Notes under the pieces: generated by a model
Databases searched by the model: none
Seen by the model: the letters and a program-made list of their open reading frames with translations, nothing else
What the model was told of the DNA's origin: nothing
Shown here: piece by piece, positions 1-4,976 of the stretch
Layout of the letters: each line of letters begins with the position of its first letter
How positions within the stretch are numbered: the stretch's first letter is position 1
Source: Burkholderiales bacterium
GTDB taxonomy: Bacteria; Pseudomonadota; Gammaproteobacteria; Burkholderiales; Casimicrobiaceae
NCBI GenBank assembly: GCA_031277445.1
Contig: JAITMH010000004.1
Coordinates: forward strand, 1 to 6,069
Direction of reading: 5' to 3'
Length of the DNA: 6,069 bases
Program-made: the position numbers and the translations under genes

Positions 1-1
1 G

Positions 2-58
2 GGGCGCATGATCTCCCCGCAACACATCCTCGACCTGCACGACGCGGAGGCAAATTGA
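2..58 (+). CDS. C-terminal end of an unrecognised protein (partial)
   Basis: The frame is open from the left edge and encodes 18 residues before a TGA at 56-58. The peptide ends in ISPQHILDLHDAEAN, which I do not recognise. It is supported mainly by context. The stop codon touches the ATG of the next small reading frame (TGAATG), and a GGAGG at 46-50 lies inside its last codons, as is usual in tightly packed phage or island operons. Too little is present to assign a family, and the frame could be open by chance. Confidence 0.35.
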   Translation, partial: GRMISPQHILDLHDAEAN

Positions 59-136
59 ATGGTTTGGCTTTATGTGCCGGTGCCGGAATGCTCGACGAAG
101 GGCGGCGAGATTTCTTTTGAAAGGAGAGAACAATGA
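59..136 (+). CDS. 25-residue micro-ORF coupled to alpA, function unknown
   Basis: The ATG at 59-61 directly follows the TGA of the upstream frame. A GGAGG ribosome-binding site at 46-50 precedes it with 8 nt spacing. The TGA stop at 134-136 overlaps the alpA ATG at 133-135 (ATGA). The product starts MVWLYVPVPECS and ends FERREQ. It has a hydrophobic start, one cysteine and a charged tail, and no domain I recognise. It is too short for ordinary gene callers. Stop-start contact at one end and a 4-base overlap at the other suggest translational coupling, so it may be a leader peptide controlling alpA or a real small protein of the element. With no comparison available it could also be chance. 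Confidence 0.4.
   Translation: MVWLYVPVPECSTKGGEISFERREQ
121..126 (+). promoter_or_regulatory. Ribosome-binding site of alpA
   Basis: AAGGAG lies 6 nt before the ATG at 133. It fixes the alpA start, and it sits inside the last codons of the preceding micro-ORF, so ribosomes ending that frame would finish on top of it. Confidence 0.75.
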
Positions 137-333
137 CTGATAAAATTATTCGTTGTCGTGAAGTTTGCAACAGAATTGGTTTGAGCAGAACAACGCTCTA
201 TGAATTGGTTCGTCGGAAAAAATTTGCGCCTCCTCAAAAAATCGGCTTGCGCGCGGTAGGTTGGCGTGAATCGCTGGTTGATGCGTGGATTGCCGGAACA
301 TGGCAACCAGAGACAGACGAAAAAGCAGCGTGA
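133..333 (+). CDS. AlpA-family helix-turn-helix regulator or excisionase-like protein
   Basis: A 66-residue protein, the usual size for AlpA/MerR-like winged-helix proteins of phages and islands. A helix-turn-helix covers about residues 8-33, with the motif GLSRTTLYELV at 16-26. The typical AlpA second half follows, AVGWRESLVDAWIAG at 41-55, where the WR and W positions are characteristic. The tail from 56 is polar. AlpA of the E. coli CP4-57 element activates its integrase gene, and relatives act as recombination directionality factors or repressors. A similar DNA-binding role in control or excision of this element is inferred. The start is supported by AAGGAG at 121-126. The gene converges on the integrase and its stop (331-333) touches the integrase stop (334-336). 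It does not overlap the int promoter, so any control of int would act in trans at 1528-1632. Confidence 0.85.
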   Translation: MTDKIIRCREVCNRIGLSRTTLYELVRRKKFAPPQKIGLRAVGWRESLVDAWIAGTWQPETDEKAA

Positions 334-1488
334 CTACACGCCAGCGCAATACAGCGCCCATGCTGCCAGCAGCCGACGTCGCTCTGCGATAAAAGCCGCC
401 CTGTTGTATGCGCGACGAACACGATCATCTTCGCTGTGCGCCAAGCAGGCTTCTACAACATCTGGCCGCGCTACGCCTGTTTCATTCGCCCACGTTGAAA
501 AACTAGCGCGTAGCCCGTGAACGGTTGTTTTTTCGCGCCAACCAAGACGTGATAGCAGTGTGAGCATCGCCATGTTGCTCTGCTGTTCACCTTTTGCGCC
601 CGGAAAAACCCAAACATCAGAAAAGCCGCGTACCTTATCCAGCACCGCTGCCGCATGATCACTCAGATGCACAACGTGCGGTTCTGGCATCTTCATTCTC
701 TCGTGCGGAACCAACCAAACGTTGCCTGACACCTCCGACCATCTCGCCGAGAGAATCTCTTCCGTTCGCGCAGCAGTCAACAACAAAAATTCAAGTGAGC
801 GCGCCGACATCGCCGGACACTCATGCACCGTTTTGAAAAACGCCGGAATCTCCGCATAAGGTAATGCCCTAAAATGTTTATTGTTCCTGCGCTGACGCAG
901 TGACCTTGTAATGGCACTGGCCGGATTCGTTGTCGCAAGACCATGAAGCATCGCGTAATCAAACACAGCTTCAAGACGCTGACGAACGCGCCGCGCGGTT
1001 TCCGGTATCTCTGAATAAAGCGGTTGCAGAGAATCGAGCAGCTCTCCGGCCTGAACGCGATCAATTTGCTTCTCCAGAACTTTACATGCAACATGTTGCT
1101 CAACACTACGAATCCATTGCCGAGCATGTTTTGTCGTTCGCACCGGCTCGACAAAGCGCGCATGATATTTTCGCGTGATCGCGAGTAACGATTTTTTTGC
1201 GTCTGACCCTTCAAGTTTTTTCACCGGCGGTACCCGTTCAATTTTCTTTTCCACAAGCGGATCGACGCCCTGCCTGACCTTCGCCCGCGTGTCTGCTGCC
1301 GCCCTGCGCGCTTCGGCAAGCCCTACCAAAGACAGCTTGCCAAGCCCGATGTCGCGTTTTTTCCCGTTAATGGAATAACGAAACACCCACGAACGATGTT
1401 CGCCGCGCACGATAAGATATAGCCCGTCACCATCGCTATGCTTCCCGTCGCCGAGCTTTTTGCATGCCGCCGCCGTCAATCGCGCCAT
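334..1488 (-). CDS. P4-type tyrosine recombinase/integrase
   Basis: 384 residues, close to the family norm of about 390-420, and apparently intact. The order is an N-terminal arm-type DNA-binding domain (DUF4102-like, about 1-80, including SDGDGLYLIV), a core-binding helical domain (about 97-190), and the catalytic domain (about 205-370). The tyrosine recombinase set is present: R241 (in AARTEE), K266 (in ERMKM), H324 and R327 (in HGLR), H351 (in LAHSEDD), and the nucleophile Y361 (in RRAYNR). It should catalyse site-specific integration and excision at the tRNA-Ser gene. The ATG is preceded by GGGGGA about 5 nt upstream. It lies directly downstream of the tRNA and in the same direction, the normal layout for tRNA-inserted islands. 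No terminator is visible between it and the converging alpA gene. Confidence 0.93.
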   Translation of the reverse strand: MARLTAAACKKLGDGKHSDGDGLYLIVRGEHRSWVFRYSINGKKRDIGLGKLSLVGLAEARRAAADTRAKVRQGVDPLVEKKIERVPPVKKLEGSDAKKSLLAITRKYHARFVEPVRTTKHARQWIRSVEQHVACKVLEKQIDRVQAGELLDSLQPLYSEIPETARRVRQRLEAVFDYAMLHGLATTNPASAITRSLRQRRNNKHFRALPYAEIPAFFKTVHECPAMSARSLEFLLLTAARTEEILSARWSEVSGNVWLVPHERMKMPEPHVVHLSDHAAAVLDKVRGFSDVWVFPGAKGEQQSNMAMLTLLSRLGWREKTTVHGLRASFSTWANETGVARPDVVEACLAHSEDDRVRRAYNRAAFIAERRRLLAAWALYCAGV

Positions 1489-1527
1489 CTGGTTCCCCCG
1501 TCATTCCCACGTTTTGCGTCGGCTTAA

Positions 1528-1556
1528 ATAATACAGCGTCGGACGACGCTGTACAA
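1528..1556 (-). promoter_or_regulatory. Candidate int promoter
   Basis: On the minus strand there is a -10 box TATTAT (1528-1533) and a -35-like TTGTAC (1551-1556) with exactly 17 bp between them. The int ATG is about 40 bp downstream. The -10 matches the consensus well and the -35 only half. It is a prediction from box spacing alone, but its exact overlap with the palindrome at 1532-1553 makes it more likely to be functional. Confidence 0.45.
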
Positions 1557-1629
1557 TACCGCACAATCTTTTTTATTTAAATCAGGGAGTTACTTGGACT
1601 CTTGTTTACAATACCGGACAATACAGGAC
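1530..1629. repeat. Four copies of a 10-bp direct repeat, likely integrase arm-type sites
   Basis: Read on the minus strand the copies are GTCCTGTATT (1620-1629), GTCCGGTATT (1610-1619), GTGCGGTATT (1555-1564) and the weaker ACGCTGTATT (1530-1539). The first two are in direct tandem and the others are 25 and 55 bp apart. Tyrosine integrases with an N-terminal arm-binding domain bind short direct repeats flanking the core site, and this cluster between int and the tRNA is where such sites would be. One copy overlaps the int -35 region and one the -10 region, so the integrase could also repress its own gene. The role is inferred. Confidence 0.55.
1532..1553. promoter_or_regulatory. Operator-like 22-bp palindrome inside the int promoter
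   Basis: Two perfect 10-bp arms, TACAGCGTCG and CGACGCTGTA, are separated by 2 bp (GA). It covers the spacer and part of both boxes of the candidate int promoter. A dimeric DNA-binding protein bound here would block RNA polymerase, so the likely role is repression of int. The binding protein is unknown: AlpA, the integrase itself or an unseen repressor are possible. No T run follows on either strand, so it is unlikely to be a terminator. Confidence 0.55.
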
Positions 1630-1646
1630 ATTAAAAAACATCAACC

Positions 1647-1674
1647 TGGCGGAGACGGAGGGATTCGAACCCTC
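1647..1674 (-). other. Probable attachment-site region in the 3' end of tRNA-Ser
   Basis: The T-arm, acceptor strand and CCA of the tRNA are the usual crossover region for P4-type integrases, and the element starts right after them. The exact core cannot be set because the second copy, expected at the far left end of the element, is outside the window. No second copy of this tRNA end occurs elsewhere in the window. Confidence 0.5.
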
Positions 1675-1739
1675 GATGCAGGTTTTGACCGCATGCTCCC
1701 TTAGCAGGGGAGTGCCTTCGACCTCTCGGCCACGTCTCC
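1647..1739 (-). tRNA. tRNA-Ser (anticodon GCU)
   Basis: A 93-nt class II tRNA with encoded CCA. The acceptor arms GGAGACG and CGTCTCC pair fully, with G as discriminator. The anticodon stem CTCCC/GGGAG closes the loop CTGCTAA, giving anticodon GCU (1703-1705), which reads AGC and AGU serine codons. A long variable arm of about 21 nt and the T-arm GAGGG-TTCGAAT-CCCTC complete a serine tRNA. The structure is intact although an element is inserted directly at its 3' end. The tRNA's own downstream terminator was presumably displaced to the far end of the element, since none is obvious here apart from a T6 run at 1633-1638. Confidence 0.96.
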
Positions 1740-1753
1740 GTGAAGAAGGCTGG

Positions 1754-1782
1754 ATTCTACTGGCAAGCTTCGCCTGCGTCCA
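1754..1782 (-). promoter_or_regulatory. Candidate promoter of tRNA-Ser
   Basis: A minus-strand -10 box TAGAAT (1754-1759, 5 of 6 consensus) and a -35-like TGGACG (1777-1782, 4 of 6) are 17 bp apart. Transcription would start about 8 nt before the mature tRNA 5' end at 1739. The close fit to the tRNA supports a separate promoter, so the tRNA would not depend on read-through from lysC. Confidence 0.5.
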
Positions 1783-1800
1783 GTCTTTTCGGTCTATTGC

Positions 1801-1835
1801 GGCGGATTGCGGCCTTCGGCCTTATCCGCCCTACG
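1801..1835. repeat. REP-like palindrome downstream of lysC
   Basis: The outer arms GGCGGAT (1801-1807) and ATCCGCC (1824-1830) enclose an inner GGCC-TTC-GGCC hairpin (1811-1821). On the minus strand it reads GTAGGGCGGATAAGG and onward, matching a familiar class of short palindromic intergenic repeats in proteobacteria. It lies just beyond the lysC stop and may stabilise the mRNA 3' end or slow transcription. It has no T tract and is not a standard intrinsic terminator. Confidence 0.6.
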
Positions 1836-1845
1836 AGATTCTGAC

Positions 1846-2334
1846 TCATGCGGCTTTATCAAGGTCAAACGCCTTGTGCAAAACACGCACCGCCAATTCG
1901 AGGTATTTTTCCTCAATGACTACGGAAATTTTGATTTCCGACGTTGAGATCATCTGGATGTTAATCCCTTCTTCAGCCAACGTCCGGAACATTTTCGACG
2001 CAATCCCTGCGTGGGTACGCATGCCGATACCTACAACGGACACTTTACAGATGTTTTTGTCGCCGAGAATGGTTCGCGCTTTGAATTTGCCGGCGTCGTG
2101 TTCGCGGTTGAGAACGGCAAGCGCTTTGTCAAACTCGGTGTTGTTGACGGTAAACGAGAAATCGGTGTGTCCGGATTCGCCGATGTTTTGCACGATCATG
2201 TCAACGTCGATGTTGGCGTCGGCCACCGGCCCCAGCAACGCATAGGCAACACCGGGGCGGTCTTCGACGCCCATGATTGATATTTTGGATTCGTCGCGTG
2301 CGTAAGCAATGCCCGATATGATGGCTTGTTCCAT
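1846..2334 (-). CDS. lysC: Internal in-frame start: probable aspartokinase beta (regulatory) subunit
   Basis: Met252 of LysC (codon 2332-2334) is preceded by GAGGAG (2344-2349) with a 9-nt spacer, a better ribosome-binding site than that of the full-length gene. The product would be 162 residues starting [17 protein letters not shown] and would contain only the two ACT domains. In aspartokinases of the Corynebacterium glutamicum and Bacillus subtilis AK II type, an in-frame internal start near residue 250 yields a beta subunit that assembles with alpha as alpha2beta2. The position and the local sequence fit that arrangement. Use of the start here is inferred. Confidence 0.65.
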   Translation of the reverse strand: MEQAIISGIAYARDESKISIMGVEDRPGVAYALLGPVADANIDVDMIVQNIGESGHTDFSFTVNNTEFDKALAVLNREHDAGKFKARTILGDKNICKVSVVGIGMRTHAGIASKMFRTLAEEGINIQMISTSEIKISVVIEEKYLELAVRVLHKAFDLDKAA

Positions 2335-3087
2335 TCCTTGATTCTCCTCGTAGGTGATAAGCGTACCGGGAGCGTTCGACTCGGGATCGTCGAGCGATGA
2401 GAGCACGCGTAATTTCACTTTGTATTTTCCGGCAAATTCGACGGAGCGAATCTGCAAAACTTTGGATCCCAGGCTCGCCATTTCGAGCATTTCTTCGAAG
2501 GTGATGGTGTCGAGCCGACGCGCTTCGGAGACGATGCGCGGGTCGGTGGTGTAAACACCATCGACGTCGGTGTAAATCTGGCATTCGTCGGCTTTCAGCG
2601 CCGCCGCCAGCGCCACTGCCGACGTGTCGGAACCGCCGCGACCAAGTGTCGTCACGTTGCCGTCTTTGTCAACGCCCTGAAAACCGGCGACGACGACGAT
2701 TTTTCCGTCGTCCAGATCGCTGTTGATATTGCCGCAATCAATGTCGAGAATACGGGCTTTGGTAAACGAGCTGTCCGTGTGAATGCGCACCTGGCCGCCG
2801 GTATAGCTTTTCGCTTTAAGCCCCATTTCTTTTAGCGTCATTGCCAGAAGACCAGCAGTGACTTGTTCGCCGGTTGACGCAATAACATCGAGTTCACGCG
2901 GGTCGGGTTTGGCGGACAGTTCTTTGGCCAGCCCCAACAGCCGGTTGGTTTCGCCGGACATGGCGGAAACCACCACCACCACCCCATTTCCCTGTCGGGC
3001 ATGGTAAGCCACGCGACGGGCAACGTTGCGGATACGCTCAACCGAACCGACCGAACTGCCCCCATATTTCTGGACGATTAACGCCAT
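1846..3087 (-). CDS. lysC: Aspartokinase (alpha subunit, with internal beta start)
   Basis: 413 residues, full length for the bacterial LysC type. It phosphorylates aspartate with ATP in the cytoplasm, the first step towards lysine, diaminopimelate, threonine and methionine. Kinase-domain marks are KYGGSS (7-12), STGEQ (71-75), GRGGSDT (149-155) and [12 protein letters not shown] (173-184). Two ACT regulatory domains follow at about 266-340 and 345-410, with the conserved [10 protein letters not shown] (381-390), so allosteric feedback by lysine and/or threonine is expected. The ATG at 3087 gives the standard [10 protein letters not shown] start, though its ribosome-binding site is weak. It lies 71 bp after fabF on the same strand, with no clear promoter between, so co-transcription is possible. 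tRNA-Ser follows. Having fabF directly upstream is unusual to me. Confidence 0.97.
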   Translation of the reverse strand: MALIVQKYGGSSVGSVERIRNVARRVAYHARQGNGVVVVVSAMSGETNRLLGLAKELSAKPDPRELDVIASTGEQVTAGLLAMTLKEMGLKAKSYTGGQVRIHTDSSFTKARILDIDCGNINSDLDDGKIVVVAGFQGVDKDGNVTTLGRGGSDTSAVALAAALKADECQIYTDVDGVYTTDPRIVSEARRLDTITFEEMLEMASLGSKVLQIRSVEFAGKYKVKLRVLSSLDDPESNAPGTLITYEENQGMEQAIISGIAYARDESKISIMGVEDRPGVAYALLGPVADANIDVDMIVQNIGESGHTDFSFTVNNTEFDKALAVLNREHDAGKFKARTILGDKNICKVSVVGIGMRTHAGIASKMFRTLAEEGINIQMISTSEIKISVVIEEKYLELAVRVLHKAFDLDKAA

Positions 3088-3158
3088 GATTGAATCACTC
3101 TGTGAAATTTAATTTAAGTTGTTTCTTTTTCACTCTTATCACGCAACGTCTCAACGTG

Positions 3159-4397
3159 TCAGAGCGCTTTGAATACCAGTGTCGCATTGGTGCCGCCAAA
3201 TCCGAACGAATTCGACATCACCGCATGCAACGGCATCTTGCGTGCAACGTTCGGCACAAAGTCCAGATTGCATTGCGGATCGGGATCGTTCAGGTTGATC
3301 GTCGGCGGCGCAATTTGATCGCGCAACGCCAGAATCGTGAAGATCGACTCGATGCCCCCAGCCGCGCCCAGCAGATGGCCAGTCATCGACTTGGTTGAAC
3401 TCACGGCCAGTTTTTTCGCATGTGCGCCGAAAGCGGCTTCGACGGCGCGGCATTCGGCGATATCGCCAAGCGGTGTCGAAGTGCCGTGCGCGTTGATGTA
3501 ACCGATGTCTTCGGGCTTGAGTTTCGCGTTCTTGAGCGCGACCAGCATGCTACGCCGGGCGCCGTCGCCGTCTTCCGGCGGCGCGGTGATGTGATGCGCG
3601 TCAGCACTCATGCCGTAGCCCGCCAGTTCACAGTAAATCCGTGCGCCACGCGCCCTGGCATGTTCCAGTTCTTCGAGCACCAGCACCCCGGCGCCCTCGC
3701 CCAACACAAAACCATCGCGTCCGTTATCCCAGGGACGGCTTGCTGCCTGCGGCTCGTCGTTGCGGGTGGACAGCGCCCGCATCGCGGAAAAACCGCCCAC
3801 ACCCAGTTCGCTGACGGTGGACTCTGCACCACCGGCAATCATGATGTCAGCGTCGCCGTATTCGATCAGCCGCGCAGCTTCGCCGATGCTGTGATTGGCG
3901 CTCGAACAAGCCGTCACAATCGACACATTCGGCCCCTTGTAGCCGAATTCCATCGACACCAATCCCGCGCTCATGTTGATGATCGAACCGGGGACAAAAA
4001 ACGGCGTCACCTTACGAACGCCACCGCTCAAAAAAGCGCCAACGGTTCTTTCGATGTACGGCAGACCGCCGATTCCGGCGCCGATGCAGACACCGGCGCG
4101 CTCCTTGTCGATGCTGTCGTTGTCCAGACCGGCGTCACGCACCGCTTCGATGGATGTCGCCAGCGCGTAGTGTACGAAAACGTCGTAGCGACGCGCTTCC
4201 TTGGGCGCCAGATAAGGCTCTACGTCGAACCCCTTGACCTCCCCGGCGATGCGCGTGGGAAATGCGGAAGCGTCAAAACGGGTGATCGGGACGATACCGG
4301 AACGACCGGCGAGAATGTTGCTCCATGCCGCTTCCAGGCCTATCCCTACCGGGGACACAATCCCCATCCCGGTCACGACGACACGACGGTGTGACAT
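3159..4397 (-). CDS. fabF: 3-oxoacyl-[acyl-carrier-protein] synthase II (KAS II)
   Basis: 412 residues, almost exactly the length of E. coli FabF (413). It condenses malonyl-ACP with acyl-ACP in fatty acid elongation in the cytoplasm, and FabF enzymes are responsible for elongating the C16:1 intermediate. The catalytic triad is C164 (in TACSSA), H304 (in NAHGTSTPLGD) and H341 (in TKSMTGH), with K336 nearby and the gating phenylalanine F400 in NSFGFGGTN. The N-terminus RRVVVTGMGIVSPVG is typical. The ATG at 4397 has AAAGGA at 4405-4410 with a 7-nt spacer. It follows acpP on the same strand across a 136-bp gap containing a strong hairpin. The chain-length and active-site context clearly favour FabF over FabB. 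Confidence 0.97.
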   Translation of the reverse strand: MSHRRVVVTGMGIVSPVGIGLEAAWSNILAGRSGIVPITRFDASAFPTRIAGEVKGFDVEPYLAPKEARRYDVFVHYALATSIEAVRDAGLDNDSIDKERAGVCIGAGIGGLPYIERTVGAFLSGGVRKVTPFFVPGSIINMSAGLVSMEFGYKGPNVSIVTACSSANHSIGEAARLIEYGDADIMIAGGAESTVSELGVGGFSAMRALSTRNDEPQAASRPWDNGRDGFVLGEGAGVLVLEELEHARARGARIYCELAGYGMSADAHHITAPPEDGDGARRSMLVALKNAKLKPEDIGYINAHGTSTPLGDIAECRAVEAAFGAHAKKLAVSSTKSMTGHLLGAAGGIESIFTILALRDQIAPPTINLNDPDPQCNLDFVPNVARKMPLHAVMSNSFGFGGTNATLVFKAL

Positions 4398-4425
4398 GAG
4401 TGAATCCTTTTGAAATCAAACAAAA

Positions 4426-4469
4426 GCCGCGCCCACGCTCTGCTCGACGGCAAAAGCGGAGAACGCGGC
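4426..4469 (-). other. Possible second hairpin ahead of fabF
   Basis: The inverted arms GCCGCG (4426-4431) and CGCGGC (4464-4469) flank a 32-nt loop that can itself fold weakly. On the minus strand the structure is followed by TTTTG. It could be a weak terminator or a leader structure just before the fabF ribosome-binding site. The long loop makes it uncertain. Confidence 0.25.
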
Positions 4470-4500
4470 CCGAGAACGTAATCCCCTGCAAAACGCGAAA

Positions 4501-4524
4501 CGCCGCCTGCCAAAACAGGCAGCG
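4501..4524 (-). terminator. Strong hairpin between acpP and fabF, possible partial terminator
   Basis: On the minus strand, CGCTGCCTG and CAGGCGGCG form a 9-bp stem with one G-U pair and a 6-nt loop, starting 9 nt after the acpP stop. A moderately T-rich stretch (TTTCGCGTTTTG) follows rather than a clean T run. A leaky terminator or mRNA-stabilising hairpin here would give more acpP than fabF transcript, fitting the high cellular level of acyl carrier protein. Confidence 0.5.
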
Positions 4525-4533
4525 GCCACGTCG

Positions 4534-4773
4534 CTACTGCTTCAGATGAGCGTTGATGTAATCGACCGCCTGCTGAACCGTCGTGATTTTTTCGGCATCC
4601 TCATCGGGGATTTCCGTCTCGAACTCCTCCTCGAGCGCCATCACCAACTCGACGACCGCTAACGAGTCAGCGCCCAAGTCCTCGGTGAATGAAGATTCGC
4701 CTTTGATATCGTCTTCCTTGACATCAAGTTGTTCAGCGACAATTTTCTTTACACGTTGCTCAATACTGTTCAT
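4534..4773 (-). CDS. acpP: Acyl carrier protein
   Basis: 79 residues, acidic, the standard size. It carries acyl chains on a 4'-phosphopantetheine arm during fatty acid synthesis and is the partner of FabG and FabF encoded on either side. The attachment serine is S37 in [18 protein letters not shown], at the start of helix II. The end [24 protein letters not shown] is typical of proteobacterial ACPs. The start [12 protein letters not shown] is chosen because AGAGGG (4782-4787) lies 8 nt upstream; the open frame continues further upstream but without ACP similarity. Unusual: the two residues after DSL are A39-V40, where most bacterial ACPs have D-T (DSLDTVEL). This removes one acidic residue from the partner-binding face. 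Confidence 0.96.
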   Translation of the reverse strand: MNSIEQRVKKIVAEQLDVKEDDIKGESSFTEDLGADSLAVVELVMALEEEFETEIPDEDAEKITTVQQAVDYINAHLKQ

Positions 4774-4807
4774 TGATTCGACCCTCTCGGGAATGAAGAA
4801 AACACAA

Positions 4808-4835
4808 ATTCTACCAGAACCTATTAAAATTTCAC
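4808..4835 (-). promoter_or_regulatory. Candidate acpP promoter
   Basis: A minus-strand -10 box TAGAAT (4808-4813) and a -35-like GTGAAA (4830-4835) are 16 bp apart, about 35 bp upstream of the acpP ATG. An acpP-specific promoter is common in fab clusters. The -10 is good and the -35 weak. Confidence 0.45.
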
Positions 4836-4933
4836 GGCTGGCTTTTTTTTCTGTCGCCGCCGCGCTTTTCAGCGCAGGATTTTGGCTCCTGTTCCAGCGT
4901 CTTTTCGCGCACAACCGCCCTTCAACCTGCCGG

Positions 4934-4970
4934 AAAAACACGCTATCTAGCGCCTGACGCCAGCGCTTTC
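4934..4970 (-). terminator. Weak terminator-like structure after fabG
   Basis: Starting 6 nt after the fabG stop, the minus strand carries AGCGCTGGCGTCAGGCGCT (4950-4968), which folds with a bulge. A short CGCT/AGCG hairpin (4941-4952) overlaps its end and is followed by TGTTTTT (4934-4940). The two stems compete. It may reduce read-through from fabG into acpP, which has its own candidate promoter downstream. Confidence 0.3.
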
Positions 4971-4976
4971 GACCAT

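Larger units (their letters stand above)
1..1646. mobile_element. Right end of an integrative element (prophage or genomic island) inserted at tRNA-Ser(GCU), partial
   Basis: This is the part of a tRNA-targeted integrative element that lies in the window. What is seen: a tyrosine integrase gene starts 158 bp from the 3' end of a tRNA-Ser gene and runs away from it in the same direction as the tRNA, with an AlpA-type regulator next to it. What is known: P4-type integrases commonly recombine into the 3' part of tRNA genes, leave the tRNA intact and sit beside the junction. The tRNA here is complete with its CCA, as expected. Codons in alpA look more AT-rich than in the fab genes. The left end and the second att copy are outside the window, so size and cargo are unknown. 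It could equally be a degraded remnant. Confidence 0.75.

Noticed and set aside
777..1214. A 145-codon minus-strand frame inside int
   Set aside because: It lies in another frame within an intact integrase and its composition (rich in Arg, Cys, Phe) looks like a frame shadow.
1676..2245. A 189-codon plus-strand frame opposite tRNA-Ser and lysC
   Set aside because: It starts inside the tRNA gene and runs antisense to lysC with no recognisable motif.
3088..3158. Promoter for lysC in the gap after fabF
   Set aside because: TTGAGA and AT-rich stretches are present, but no pair of -35 and -10 boxes has acceptable spacing.
3420..4394. A 324-codon plus-strand frame opposite fabF
   Set aside because: It is antisense to an intact fabF over its whole length, shows no domain and looks like a shadow of codon bias.
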